Of a DNA stretch of 64,000 nucleotides, positions 1-8,975 are shown piece by piece. Source of the DNA: Streptomyces gobiensis (GTDB lineage: Bacteria; Actinomycetota; Actinomycetes; Streptomycetales; Streptomycetaceae). Position 1 is the stretch's first letter. Each line of letters opens with the position of its first letter. The translations under genes and the position numbers were made by a program. Under the pieces are notes generated by a model that saw only the letters and a program-made list of their open reading frames with translations, had not been told where the DNA came from and did not search any database. The DNA is taken from positions 5,144,501 to 5,208,500 of the forward strand of contig NZ_CP086120.1 in NCBI RefSeq assembly GCF_021216675.1, given 5' to 3'.

Positions 1-874
1 CGTAGACCCGTTCAACACCCACACAGGTCTGTCCGGCGTTGGCCATCGCGCCCCAGACGATCGCCTCCGCCGCCTCCTCCAGGTCGGCGTCCGCCGCCAC
101 CAGGACGGCATCCTTGCCGCCGCCCTCGGCCAGCATCGGGGTCAGCGTCTCGGCGCAGACCGCGGCGACCTTACGGGCGGTGGCGGGCGAGCCGGTGAAG
201 GCGACCTTGTCCGCCCCGGACCGGGCCAGTGCCGACCCGGTGGGGCCCAGCCCGGTCACCGTACGCAGCAGCTCCGCGTGCTCGGGTACCGCCTCGGCGA
301 AGATCCGGGCCAGCAGCAGCCCGGTGCCGGGGGTGAGCTCGGAGGGCTTGAAGACCACACCGTTGCCCGCGGCCAGCGCGTAACCGATCGAGCCCATCGG
401 CGTGAACACCGGATAGTTCCACGGCCCGATCACGCCGATCACCCCCAGCGGGCGGTAGGCGAGCAGCGAGCGCTGGTGGACCGCGAGCAGGCCGGAGGGC
501 ACGCGCCTGCGGCCCAGCACCCGACGGGCGTTGCGCGCGGCCCAGTCCAGATGCACTACGGCCAGCAGCACTTCAGCCCGTGCGTCGGGCAGGGGCTTGC
601 CGGTCTCGTCGGCGATCATCCCGGCCACCTCATCGGTCCGCCGGGCCAGGGCGCGCTTCCAGGCCAGCAGCGCGGCACGCCGCCCGGACCAGCCCTTCGC
701 CGCCCAGCCGGCGGTGGCGGTGCGGGCCTGGTCAACGGCCGCCTGGACCTCCCGGGCCCCGAACGCCCGGTATTCGCCGAGCTGTTCACCGGTACCGGGC
801 GAGAAGCTGGCGAAGGTCTCTGCGGGTTCTGCGGGTTCTGCGGGTTCGGCCGGTTCTGCTGCTTCTGCGGTCAT
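1..874 (-). CDS. Aldehyde dehydrogenase family protein, 3' end outside window
   Basis: NAD(P)-dependent oxidation of an aldehyde to the acid. About 291 codons are present, starting at ATG 874 and running off the left edge. Visible family features are the cofactor-binding block around GPWNYPVFTPMG and FKPSELTPGTG, a Gly-rich FTGSPATARKVAA segment, the general-base region LAEGGGKDA and the catalytic cysteine in AGQTCVGVERV. The N-terminus begins with a short AEP repeat unlike the rest. The start overlaps the stop of the upstream MpaB-type gene by 4 bp (ATGA), so the two are translationally coupled. The substrate cannot be told; succinate-semialdehyde dehydrogenase-like is possible. Confidence 0.9.
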   Translation of the reverse strand, partial: MTAEAAEPAEPAEPAEPAETFASFSPGTGEQLGEYRAFGAREVQAAVDQARTATAGWAAKGWSGRRAALLAWKRALARRTDEVAGMIADETGKPLPDARAEVLLAVVHLDWAARNARRVLGRRRVPSGLLAVHQRSLLAYRPLGVIGVIGPWNYPVFTPMGSIGYALAAGNGVVFKPSELTPGTGLLLARIFAEAVPEHAELLRTVTGLGPTGSALARSGADKVAFTGSPATARKVAAVCAETLTPMLAEGGGKDAVLVAADADLEEAAEAIVWGAMANAGQTCVGVERVY

Positions 875-1752
875 GCGGGCTCCTCGCAGGGAAGTGGCTT
901 CAGCGGACGGTTGTGGGCCCAGGCCGGACCGAGGTCGTCCAGGGTGTAGCCGAAGGGGTACGACCTGGCCTTGACCGGCGACGGGCACCACTTCGGGCGG
1001 GCCGGTCCGAGTCGTACCAGGGTGGAACGGGTACGGATGGTGCCCTCGGCCAGCTTCCGTACCCACTCTGGCTGGAGCGGGAAACCGAGGGCGCGCAGCA
1101 GGGGCTCATCCAGCAGGGCGAGCGAGAGCCGGGCGGCCAGCGGGCGCAGCGGCGCCGGATACCAGCTGGCCATGGTCCGGAAGGTCGCGGTGGCCACCCG
1201 GCGGTTGGCCGGATCGTAGGCGAACATCTCCGCCTCGTAGTCATCGAGCAGCTTCTCGAATCCGGCGTAGTCGCGCGGCGCGCCCTCGATGCCCATCATC
1301 TCGGCCAGCCGATGGCCGACCAGGGCGAGCGTACGCACCTCGTTGGTGCACAGCGGGCGCCAGCCGAACCGGTCGATCCACCGTTTGGGGCCGACGACCG
1401 TGGTGGCGAGAACATATAGATAGTCCTCGTTGGGAATCTGGTACTTCCCGTGAATCCGGTTGAGATGGCGGGCGGCGGCCTTGGCGCGCTCGGAGTGGAA
1501 GCCCTCGGCGGCCATCTCATGACCGATCAGCACGGTGTCGTCGTAGCGCTTCTGCCCCGCCTTCTCAAATTCCTGGGTGCGGTCCAGAAGCCGGGAGATC
1601 CGGGGCACGCCATAGTCGCGCAGAAAGGCGATGCTCACTCCCTGGGCGTAGTCCCAGGGGAATTCATAGCGGGTGATCCACTGGAAGATCTGGTCGAGGT
1701 CGCGCTCCGGATCCATCTGGCGGATCTTCCTCAGGCGGCTGTAGCGGCCCAT
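871..1752 (-). CDS. Oxygenase MpaB family (DUF2236) protein
   Basis: 293 residues, an all-helical member of the MpaB/latex-clearing-protein family of putative haem oxygenases. The motif RHLNRIHGKYQIPNEDYLYV (about residues 92-111) followed by LATTVVGPKRWIDRFGWRPL is the hallmark core. No signal peptide is seen. It lies first in an operon with the aldehyde dehydrogenase (4-bp overlap). That is consistent with an oxygenase producing an aldehyde that the next enzyme oxidises, but this pairing is inference. It is the most divergent of three DUF2236 proteins in the first 6 kb. Confidence 0.85.
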   Translation of the reverse strand: MGRYSRLRKIRQMDPERDLDQIFQWITRYEFPWDYAQGVSIAFLRDYGVPRISRLLDRTQEFEKAGQKRYDDTVLIGHEMAAEGFHSERAKAAARHLNRIHGKYQIPNEDYLYVLATTVVGPKRWIDRFGWRPLCTNEVRTLALVGHRLAEMMGIEGAPRDYAGFEKLLDDYEAEMFAYDPANRRVATATFRTMASWYPAPLRPLAARLSLALLDEPLLRALGFPLQPEWVRKLAEGTIRTRSTLVRLGPARPKWCPSPVKARSYPFGYTLDDLGPAWAHNRPLKPLPCEEPA

Positions 1753-1771
1753 ACGGCTCTGCTCTCCTCTC

Positions 1772-3097
1772 TCAGGGGTCGATCCGGGTCTTCAGATCGC
1801 GGTAGCGCACATCTGCGGTATCGACAAGAACCTGACCCGCCTCAACCGGCTCCAGGCTCAGCTTCGGCAGCCGCACGGCGACCGGCAGATTGGCCGGGAT
1901 GACGTCCGCGCCGATACAGATACGCGGGGTCTTCACCTTGAGTCCCGGGATTTCGATGGAGCCGCGCAGATAGGTCGCGTAGACATCGACATCGCGGATG
2001 TCCAGCTGCACATCGAGTACGTGTCTGCGGCCGCGTGGGGCGTCGAGTTCAAGGTGATAGTCCGTGGCGACGATCCGTTTGGCGTGCACCCAGAGCACCT
2101 TGATCCGGCCCTCCGCGGTCTTCAGGTAGGTGCTGCCGTGGATGATCGCGTCGGTCGCCTCCAGCCGGGTGGCGTTCACCCGAGGGTGCCGGGGGCTGAC
2201 CGGGTAGGTGGCACGGGGTCGGCCGGGCTGTCTGCCGAGGACAATGGGGGGCTTGAGCGCGCTGAGGTCATCGGGCTCCCCGATCTCACCCGGATCGGCG
2301 TTGTCCAGGTCACCGGTGTCGATCCCGGTGAGGCAGGGCAGGCCCACCATGGGCCCCTTGAGCCCCGGCTCCTTCGCAGGGCGCGGCGGAGTGCCCGGGC
2401 GGTCATCGGAGCCGCTTCCCGTAGCGCACTCCTGGGCGGGCTTGTCCCAGGGGAAGAGCGGAATACCGGTCAGCGGCCAGGTCGGCACGGGCTCATCGCA
2501 CCGCTCGACGGCGCTGGCCCGCTGCTGGGGCAGGGCCACGGTCAGGGTCGCCGTCAGGACTACCGGCATCGCGAGGCTGAGGGCGGGCCGCCCATACGCA
2601 CGGCGACCCTCACCCGCTTTTGGGGCGGCCACCTCCCCAACAGGCGTACTCTCCTGCGGCTCTTCCGACGCGGGCGGATCAGGCATCCAGCCAAAGGCCA
2701 TCGAGGAGCCGAACAGCCCCAGCCCCACCCCGATGCCCAGACCGCCCAGATTGGTTGTGGCCAGGGAGGTCAGTGAGGCGATCGCGGTGACCACCGAGAT
2801 GAACATCCGCTGGTGCGGTGCGAAGACAAAGAAGAGCCCGCCCGCGATCAGCACCAGACCTATGGCGACCGCCGATATCGCGCCGACGCCGACGCGGAGC
2901 ATCAGCGGCAGCGGCGCGAACGGAAGGAAGATCAGCCACAGCCCCGCGCAGCTGGTCCAGACCCCGGCCCAGAACGGGCGCCGCCGACGCCAGTGCCGCA
3001 GCGGACGGCGCACCCCGGGGAGGGGCAGGATCCGGTCGAGCCAGGCACCGGTCTCCTTGGCGAGCTCGCCGAGGAAGCCGAAGACGAAAGTGAACAT
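1772..3097 (-). CDS. DUF6114 domain membrane protein
   Basis: 441 residues. The N-terminal third holds hydrophobic helices (roughly residues 45-62, 70-95 and 100-135) typical of DUF6114 proteins. A charged, proline-rich linker follows, then a soluble beta-rich C-terminal region (from about 320) rich in short strands such as VLWVHAKRIVATDYHLEL. Such proteins normally sit directly behind a DUF6230 gene, as here (18-bp gap). The function is unknown; a role at the cell envelope is inferred from the membrane segments and the exported partner. Confidence 0.8.
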   Translation of the reverse strand: MFTFVFGFLGELAKETGAWLDRILPLPGVRRPLRHWRRRRPFWAGVWTSCAGLWLIFLPFAPLPLMLRVGVGAISAVAIGLVLIAGGLFFVFAPHQRMFISVVTAIASLTSLATTNLGGLGIGVGLGLFGSSMAFGWMPDPPASEEPQESTPVGEVAAPKAGEGRRAYGRPALSLAMPVVLTATLTVALPQQRASAVERCDEPVPTWPLTGIPLFPWDKPAQECATGSGSDDRPGTPPRPAKEPGLKGPMVGLPCLTGIDTGDLDNADPGEIGEPDDLSALKPPIVLGRQPGRPRATYPVSPRHPRVNATRLEATDAIIHGSTYLKTAEGRIKVLWVHAKRIVATDYHLELDAPRGRRHVLDVQLDIRDVDVYATYLRGSIEIPGLKVKTPRICIGADVIPANLPVAVRLPKLSLEPVEAGQVLVDTADVRYRDLKTRIDP

Positions 3098-3115
3098 GGC
3101 GACGCCTCCCGGGGC

Positions 3116-3748
3116 TCAGTAGCACTCGGTGCCGTCTCGGTGCAGCGCGATGTCCACCTTGCTGAGGGTCAGCGAGCCGCCGTTGGTGGCCCAGGCGGTG
3201 CTCCGTACATCGCGGGCGACGGCGGTGTCGGCCTGGACCCCGAAGAGTCCGGGCGGCCCGGTGACGCCGGGTGCCTTGGTCAGCGTGGCGGCGTCCCGCC
3301 CGGCCTCCACACCGGTGACCCGGCCGCCGCTGCTGGTCAGCGCGTCCGCGTTCACGACGATGTTCTCGCCCTTGACCGGCTTCTGATCGCCGGACTTCAC
3401 CAGCAGGGACACCTCGCCGACCAGCGGGAGCTTCTGCTGCATCGACAGACAGACCCCCTTCGCCGTACCGGACTTGATCCCGGCGAGCAGCACCGCCTCG
3501 CCCCCCTTGCCGTCCTTCTTCCCGACCGCGGCGGGGAAGCTGGAGATGCCCTCTCCGGTGATCTCGTCGGCGGACACCTTGAAGTTCTTCCCGGAGACGG
3601 CGAAGGAGGCCGCCATCGCACCCTGGGCGATGGCGATGACGACGGCGCCCACACAGGCGACGCCCGGCACGAACATGACGGCGGATCTCTTCCAGTGCGT
3701 ACGGCCCGTACCGGCCGTAGCTCTGCTGCTCTCGGTGGTCGTGGTCAT
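3116..3748 (-). CDS. DUF6230 family exported protein
   Basis: 210 residues from the ATG at 3748, which has GGGAAGAGG about ten bases upstream; an ATG at 3784 would add 12 residues. The order is a short Thr/Ser-rich N-terminus, one hydrophobic segment (SAVMFVPGVACVGAVVIAIA) ending in an Ala-rich MAASFAVS stretch, then a beta-rich extracellular domain. Homologues are sometimes misnamed cholesterol esterase, but no esterase motif is visible. It is first in a two-gene operon with the DUF6114 protein and is divergent from the MpaB pair. Confidence 0.8.
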   Translation of the reverse strand: MTTTTESSRATAGTGRTHWKRSAVMFVPGVACVGAVVIAIAQGAMAASFAVSGKNFKVSADEITGEGISSFPAAVGKKDGKGGEAVLLAGIKSGTAKGVCLSMQQKLPLVGEVSLLVKSGDQKPVKGENIVVNADALTSSGGRVTGVEAGRDAATLTKAPGVTGPPGLFGVQADTAVARDVRSTAWATNGGSLTLSKVDIALHRDGTECY

Positions 3749-3815
3749 GGCGAAGACCTCTTCCCGTCGCGGCCCAAGAATCAAAGTTACAAAGACTATT
3801 GACTTGTTTCATGAG

Positions 3816-3838
3816 CCGCGTCAACACTGCTGACGCGG
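3816..3838. promoter_or_regulatory. Palindrome in a divergent promoter region
   Basis: CCGCGTCA and TGACGCGG form a perfect 8-bp inverted repeat separated by 7 bases, between the divergent DUF6230 and MpaB genes. A TTGACT box (3799-3804) lies nearby. It is probably an operator for a regulator acting on one or both promoters; the regulator is unknown. Confidence 0.45.
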
Positions 3839-3856
3839 ATTCAAAAAGGAGGCCGA

Positions 3857-4744
3857 ATGACGACCGAGACCATCCCGGACCACATACGGGCTCCCCAACG
3901 CGGCGGTCTGGCCTGGCGGTTCTTCGGCGACACCCGCTGCATGCTGGTGTCCCCGCAGCTCTTGCTCCTCCAGGTCGCCCACCCCGTCGTCGGCGCCGGG
4001 GTGGCGCAGCACTCAAACTTCCGCGCCGAGCCCTGGCCCAGGCTGTGGCGCACCCTGCTCTCCCTCTCCACCGTCGTATACGGCGGTCAGCGCGCCGCCG
4101 AGGCCGAGGCGAAGCGACTGGTCGAGGTGCACCGGACCATGAAGGGCGTGGACGACCGGGGCCGTCGCTACCACGCCCTCAACCCGGAGGCGTACCACTG
4201 GGTGCACGCCACCCTCGTCAAGGGCGCCGTCGACGCCCACCAGCTCTTCGGCACCCCCATGACCGAGCAGCAACGTGAGGGCTACTACCGGGAGATGCGG
4301 AACGTCGGGCGGATCTGGGGCCTGGGGGACCACCATCTGCCGGAGGACTGGGCCGCGTTCAGCACGTACTACGACACGATGGTCGATGCGCGCCTGGAGC
4401 TGAACCAGTCCGTGCGCGATGTACTCGATGAGCTGAAGCGGCCGCAGAAGCCACCGGTGTGGTGGGTGCCGAACCTGCTGTGGCGGCCTTTCGCCGCCAT
4501 CGCCTCGCACTATGCGCTACTGGTCACCATCGGCGGTCTGCCGCCCGTGCTGCGTGCGCGCTTCGGGCTCGACTGGACGCCGAAGCAGCAGCGTAAGCTC
4601 CGCCGCTTCGCCCGGCTCACCCGCTTCCTGATGGCCCTGGTGCCGCCACCGCTGCGGATCGCCCTGGCGCTCTTCGTCGCCTACTGGTCCACCCACAAGC
4701 CGGGGACCGATCCCCGCACGCGGCGGCCGCTGGGGGCATCATGA
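3857..4744 (+). CDS. Oxygenase MpaB family (DUF2236) protein, first of a pair
   Basis: 295 residues with a near-perfect Shine-Dalgarno (AAGGAGG, 3846 on) before ATG 3857. DUF2236 features are the GGLAWRFFGDTRCMLVSPQ start, LQVAHPVVGAGVAQHS, the RYHALNPEAYHWVHATLVKG segment with its conserved His residues, and the C-terminal GLDWTPKQQRKLRRF block. It is likely a helical haem-dependent oxygenase-like protein. Its stop overlaps the first possible start of the paralogue that follows, so the two are co-translated. No substrate can be inferred. Confidence 0.88.
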   Translation: MTTETIPDHIRAPQRGGLAWRFFGDTRCMLVSPQLLLLQVAHPVVGAGVAQHSNFRAEPWPRLWRTLLSLSTVVYGGQRAAEAEAKRLVEVHRTMKGVDDRGRRYHALNPEAYHWVHATLVKGAVDAHQLFGTPMTEQQREGYYREMRNVGRIWGLGDHHLPEDWAAFSTYYDTMVDARLELNQSVRDVLDELKRPQKPPVWWVPNLLWRPFAAIASHYALLVTIGGLPPVLRARFGLDWTPKQQRKLRRFARLTRFLMALVPPPLRIALALFVAYWSTHKPGTDPRTRRPLGAS

Positions 4745-4767
4745 AGAGTACGGAAGGGGTGAACACC

Positions 4768-5634
4768 ATGACAGAGCAGCCGCACCGCGCCGCCCCCGAG
4801 CCACCGCCCCCGGGCGGGGTGCTGTGGTCGCTGGCCGGTGATGTGCGGATGCTTCTCTCCCTGCCCGCCGCACTCACCATGCAGGTCGCCCACCCGGCCA
4901 TCGGCGCCGGAGTCGACGATTACTCCGTCTTCCGTACGGACCCCTGGGGCCGCGGTGAGCGGTCCCTGCGCAGCCTGCAGCTGTGGGTGTACGGCGGTGA
5001 GCAGGCTGCCGAGGAGGGGCGGCGGCTGCGGCAGCTGCACAAGACCATCCAGGGCACCGACGCCCATGGCCGCCGCTACCACGCCCTGGACCCGGCGTAC
5101 TACTCCTGGGTACACGCCACCGGCTACCCGGTCTACCGCCATGCGCAGAAATACCTCGGACGCCCCTTCAGCGCGGCTGAGGAACGGCAGCTCTACGCCG
5201 AATGGCTCCAGGTCGGCCGGATCCTCGGCATCCAGGACCGCGATATGCCGCAGACCATCGAGGAGTTCTGGCCCTACTACGACAAGATTCTCGCCGAAGA
5301 GCTGGAGAAGACCGTCGTCGTACGGGAGCTGATCGCCCTCGACCGCCCCATTCCGCCCCTCGACCGCGGCCCGCTGCCGGTCCGGCTGCTGCTGCGGGCG
5401 CTGTGGCCCGTACTGCTGCCGGGGTTTGTGCGCTTCCGGCGGTTTCTGACTCTCGGGCTGATGCCACCGGAAGCCCGGGCCGCGATCGGTCTGGAGTGGA
5501 CGCCGAAGCAGGAGCGGCGGCTGCGCCGCTTCGGCCTGTTCGTCCGGGTCGTCGCGCCGATGCTGCCCGAGCGGCTGCGCTATCTGCCCATCGCCCGTGC
5601 GGCGCGGCGGCGCGCCCGCGCCGCACGGGGTTGA
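4768..5634 (+). CDS. Oxygenase MpaB family (DUF2236) protein, second of a pair
   Basis: 288 residues from ATG 4768, chosen because GGAAGGGG lies about ten bases upstream and this start aligns with the paralogue; an ATG at 4741 (ATGA overlap with the previous stop) would add nine residues. It shares with its neighbour MQVAHPAIGAGVDDYS, GRRYHALDPAYYSWVHATG and the C-terminal GLEWTPKQERRLRRFG block. The pair looks like a tandem duplication, and products may act together. Short GCGGATG-containing direct repeats follow the stop, where it converges with the M1 peptidase gene. Confidence 0.87.
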   Translation: MTEQPHRAAPEPPPPGGVLWSLAGDVRMLLSLPAALTMQVAHPAIGAGVDDYSVFRTDPWGRGERSLRSLQLWVYGGEQAAEEGRRLRQLHKTIQGTDAHGRRYHALDPAYYSWVHATGYPVYRHAQKYLGRPFSAAEERQLYAEWLQVGRILGIQDRDMPQTIEEFWPYYDKILAEELEKTVVVRELIALDRPIPPLDRGPLPVRLLLRALWPVLLPGFVRFRRFLTLGLMPPEARAAIGLEWTPKQERRLRRFGLFVRVVAPMLPERLRYLPIARAARRRARAARG

Positions 5635-5670
5635 GCGGATGCGTTGCTGGGCGGATGCGTGCTGGGCGGA

Positions 5671-7191
5671 TCAGTGCTGATGAATACCGTTGGTCGCCTG
5701 GATCTTCTTCCAGGACTTGGGCTGCGTGGGCGGTGTGCTCTGCGCGGGCTGCGCGGATGACGCCTTCGCACCGGGTGCCTTCGCGCCGGGCGCCTTCGCC
5801 GGAGAACCCGGCTTGGCCGCCGTATACAGCCAGGTGCGGAAGAGCTTCCCGAGTTTCTTCCCGGAGACCGACTCGGCGTAGCGGATGAAGTCCCGCACCG
5901 AGGCGTCACCATCGGCGTGCTCAGCGGGCCAGCCCTTCAGAATGGCGAAGAAGTCCTCGTCACCGATCCTGTTGCGCAGCGCCTGGATGGCGAGCGCGCC
6001 CCGGTCGTAGACCGCCAGATGGAACTGGTTCTCCGGGCCGGGATCGCCCGGCTTCACCTTCCAGAACGGGTCATCGGCCGGACGCGAGGCGTAGACATAG
6101 TCGGCGAGCTCCTGCGCGGTGCCCTCGCCCTCCTCCTCGGACCAGAGCCACTGGCTGTAGCGGGCGAAACCCTCGTTGATCCAGATGTCCTTCCACTGGC
6201 TCACCGAGACGCTGTCGCCGAACCACTGGTGCGCCTGCTCATGCACCACGACCGAGGTATTGGACCCCCGGGCGAAGTTCCGCGGGCTGTAGAAGGGCCG
6301 GGTCTGAGTCTCCAGCGCGAAGCCGGTGTCCGTATTCGGGACGTAGCCGCCCAGCGCGCTGAAGGGGTACGGGCCGAAGTAGCCCTCCAGCCACTCGGTG
6401 ATCTCCGGCGTGCGCTCGACGCTGGCCCGGGCGGCGCCCGCGTGTTTTCCCAGGTCCTTGCTGTAGGCGTTGAGCACCGGCAGCCCGCTGGCCGTCGTAT
6501 CGGTGGTGATGTCGAACTTGCCCACGGCGAGCGTGGCCAGATAGGTGGCCTGCGGCTTGTCGGAGCGCCAGGCGAAGCGGGTCCAGCCCGCCCGGGACGT
6601 CTGCGACGTCAGCACCCCATTGCTGATCGCCTGGGTGCCGTCGGGCACCGCCACGCTCACATCGTAAGTGGCCTTGTCTGTCGGGTGGTCATTGCTCGGG
6701 AACCACCACCAGGCCGCTTCCGGCTCCCCTGACGCGACCCCGCCGTCCGGAGTGCGGTGCCAGGACGTACCGCCGTGCACCTTGACGGTGGAGGGGGTGC
6801 CGGAGTAGCGCACCACTATGGTGATCCGCTGGTCCTTGGCGAGGGGTTCGGCCGGGGTCACCTCCAGCTCGTGAGCACCGGAGGTGGCGAAGGTGGCGGG
6901 CCGGTTGTTGACCCGGATCTCGCTGACCTCTAACGCGAAGTCCAGATTGAAGCGGGACAGCGCCTCAGTGGTGGTGGCGAGTATGGTCGCCGTGCCGCCC
7001 AGCCGGTCCGTCTCCGGCTGGTACTTCAGACGCAGATCGTAGTGCGAGACGTCGTAGCCGCCATTGCCGTACTCCGGATAGTAGGGATCGCCTACCCCAG
7101 GCGCGCCGGGAGCGGGCTGGGCCGCGAATGCCGGGATCGCCAGCAGCAGAGAAGCGGCCACCGCGCCCGGGACGATCAGTCTGTGACGCAC
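5671..7191 (-). CDS. Secreted M1-family zinc metallopeptidase
   Basis: 506 residues, GTG start with GGAGGA directly upstream. The N-terminus is a signal peptide (hydrophobic AVAASLLLAIPAFA, cleavage near AFAAQ). The M1 catalytic site is clear: HEQAH at 317-321 and the third zinc ligand Glu340 in NEGFARYS, the usual 18-residue spacing. The exopeptidase loop reads GFALETQ (290-296) in place of the classical GAMEN. An N-terminal beta domain (about 45-230) precedes the catalytic domain. The last 45 residues are Ala/Pro/Lys-rich with a KAPGA repeat and look disordered. It is probably an extracellular aminopeptidase. Confidence 0.92.
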   Translation of the reverse strand: MRHRLIVPGAVAASLLLAIPAFAAQPAPGAPGVGDPYYPEYGNGGYDVSHYDLRLKYQPETDRLGGTATILATTTEALSRFNLDFALEVSEIRVNNRPATFATSGAHELEVTPAEPLAKDQRITIVVRYSGTPSTVKVHGGTSWHRTPDGGVASGEPEAAWWWFPSNDHPTDKATYDVSVAVPDGTQAISNGVLTSQTSRAGWTRFAWRSDKPQATYLATLAVGKFDITTDTTASGLPVLNAYSKDLGKHAGAARASVERTPEITEWLEGYFGPYPFSALGGYVPNTDTGFALETQTRPFYSPRNFARGSNTSVVVHEQAHQWFGDSVSVSQWKDIWINEGFARYSQWLWSEEEGEGTAQELADYVYASRPADDPFWKVKPGDPGPENQFHLAVYDRGALAIQALRNRIGDEDFFAILKGWPAEHADGDASVRDFIRYAESVSGKKLGKLFRTWLYTAAKPGSPAKAPGAKAPGAKASSAQPAQSTPPTQPKSWKKIQATNGIHQH

Positions 7192-7347
7192 GAGTCCTCC
7201 AACGTGCTCGATGCAAGGGTCCCCTGGAGCCTAGGCCGGTTACCCGAGCGCGTCCTGAGAATTACGGCCATTCATGTGATTGCCAGCTGTCCGGATTACC
7301 GGCATGGGTCATGGCGTAACGGGCGGCCGCCGCACTACGGTTGGCGC

Positions 7348-7686
7348 ATGGATCTCGAACCCGCTGTCGCGCTGGTCTCCACTGTCGCGGGCAGTGCCGC
7401 GACAGCGGCGGGCGGCGCCGCCTGGCAGTCCCTGGTCGGCCTCTTCCGCCGGGCCACCGGCCGGGCCGGGGTGGGGCCGGTCGACCCGGGTGACGAAGCG
7501 GCCGTGCGCGTCCTGGCCGGGCAGATCATCGACCGCGCCCGCAGCGACGCGGAGTTCGGTGCGCGGCTGCGCCAGTGGGCCGAGGAGCACGGCGGCGAGG
7601 TGCGTAACACCATCTCCGGCGATGCGAAGATCGAGGGCCCGGTGATCCAGGCCCGCGATATCCACGGCGGCATCAACCTCGGCTGA
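7348..7686 (+). CDS. Small protein with C-terminal RHIM-like (BASS3-type) motif
   Basis: 112 residues from ATG 7348. An N-terminal Ala/Gly-rich helical part (about 1-35) contains AWQSLVGLFRRATG. A helical middle contains VRVLAGQIIDRARSDAEFGARL. The last 26 residues have the pattern N-x3-G-x(5)-GPVIQARDIHGGI. This matches the RHIM-like bacterial amyloid signalling motif (BASS3 group), known in actinobacterial effectors and NLR-like sensors. Function is inferred: an adaptor or effector that would polymerise with a partner carrying the same motif. No such partner is obvious in this window. The Shine-Dalgarno is weak. Confidence 0.6.
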   Translation: MDLEPAVALVSTVAGSAATAAGGAAWQSLVGLFRRATGRAGVGPVDPGDEAAVRVLAGQIIDRARSDAEFGARLRQWAEEHGGEVRNTISGDAKIEGPVIQARDIHGGINLG

Positions 7687-7784
7687 GGCCACCGGGACCA
7701 TGAGCGCATCGCTCATGGGGGTGACGCTATCCGGAATGACCCATGCCGGGCACGGAAACGGTCCGACGTGGGGATACTCAGACC

Positions 7785-8834
7785 GTGTCTAAGTATCCCG
7801 CCTACGCCACATTTGGCCTCGCACCGGCGATGCGCACCGGTGGCGTGCTGCCCGGTGGCGCCTATCAAACGCACCGGGAATTCCTGGACTTCATCGTTGA
7901 CGGCAGGCCCCTGCTGCTGCGCCTCGATGATGTGGACGCCGTCTCCCCGCTCGCCGCCGACCTTGGGCCGACCGTCTTCACCACCCATGTGCGGCGGCTG
8001 CTGACGGAATCGGAGGCCCCGCTGAGCGGCGGGCGCTACGTCATATACGGCTGCCCCGAGTGCGAGGGGCTGGACTGCGGGGCGGTCACCGCGGTGATCG
8101 AGCGGAAAGGGGAGCGTGGCGCGCCGGACGAGGCCATCGTATGGCGGGACTTCGCCTGGCAGACCGGTGAGGCCGCCGATCTGGCCCGCGACGGCTATCC
8201 CGGGATCGGGCCGTTCCATTTCCGGGCCGAGGAGTACCGCGCTGTGCTGGAGCGCCTGATCGCCGCGGGCGAGCCGGAGCCCGCGCCACGGCGGGTGCTG
8301 CTGGTGGGGCAGCGGGCGGCGGTGCTGCAGAAGCTGGCCGCGGCGCTGCGCGGCATCGGCATCGGCGCGGAGATCTCCCGGGACGCGGCCGGGGCGCACG
8401 CCGATGAGCTGCGGACCTACGGCGCGGTCGCCTTCGGCCAGGCCGTCAGCGAGGAGGAACGGTCGGCGGTACGGGCCGCGTTCGCGGCCGCCGGAGTGGA
8501 GGTGCCGTACGTCGACGGGCTGGCCCCGGTCATTCCGGTACTGGTCGCCCAGATAGAGCAGGCCCTGGACCGAGGCCCGGCCGAGCAGCGCCGACTGACC
8601 GCCCTGCGCGCCCAGGACGGCGCGGTAACCCTGGAAGTGGCCGCGGCCTGCGGAGTCCGGCTCACCCTCCACCGGCTGGACCGGCTCTACCGCACCCACA
8701 CCCACGAGCTCCTGGACACCCTCCTGGCCCCGGGCACCCACCGGATCACCCTGCACCGCAGGGCCACCCCGGGGAGGTCCTACGTAGTAGCCCGCACCAC
8801 AGGCAGCGTGCTGGTCACCCCCGTCATCGGGTAA
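7785..8834 (+). CDS. Conserved Streptomyces protein of unknown function
   Basis: 349 residues if translated from GTG 7785 (VSKYPAYATFG), where the conserved-looking sequence begins; an upstream ATG at 7743 would add 14 unrelated residues. The N-terminal half contains PGGAYQTHREFLDFIVDGRP and a Cys pair in YGCPECEGLDCG that could bind metal. The C-terminal half has a VLLVGQRAAVLQKLAAALRG segment resembling a nucleotide-binding beta-alpha unit. Homologues, from memory, are labelled oxidoreductase without evidence. I assign no function. Confidence 0.7.
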   Translation: MSKYPAYATFGLAPAMRTGGVLPGGAYQTHREFLDFIVDGRPLLLRLDDVDAVSPLAADLGPTVFTTHVRRLLTESEAPLSGGRYVIYGCPECEGLDCGAVTAVIERKGERGAPDEAIVWRDFAWQTGEAADLARDGYPGIGPFHFRAEEYRAVLERLIAAGEPEPAPRRVLLVGQRAAVLQKLAAALRGIGIGAEISRDAAGAHADELRTYGAVAFGQAVSEEERSAVRAAFAAAGVEVPYVDGLAPVIPVLVAQIEQALDRGPAEQRRLTALRAQDGAVTLEVAAACGVRLTLHRLDRLYRTHTHELLDTLLAPGTHRITLHRRATPGRSYVVARTTGSVLVTPVIG

Positions 8835-8975
8835 TCGGAGGATGCTTCCACCTTTAGGCGGGGGAGAAGATGGCCTCTCCAACCAACGGCGAGGGCCCAG
8901 CACAAGGCCGTACGCCGTAGGGGAGTGGCCCGCAAAGGATTTACTGCCCCACTTGTCGTGTGCTGTGCTACCGCC

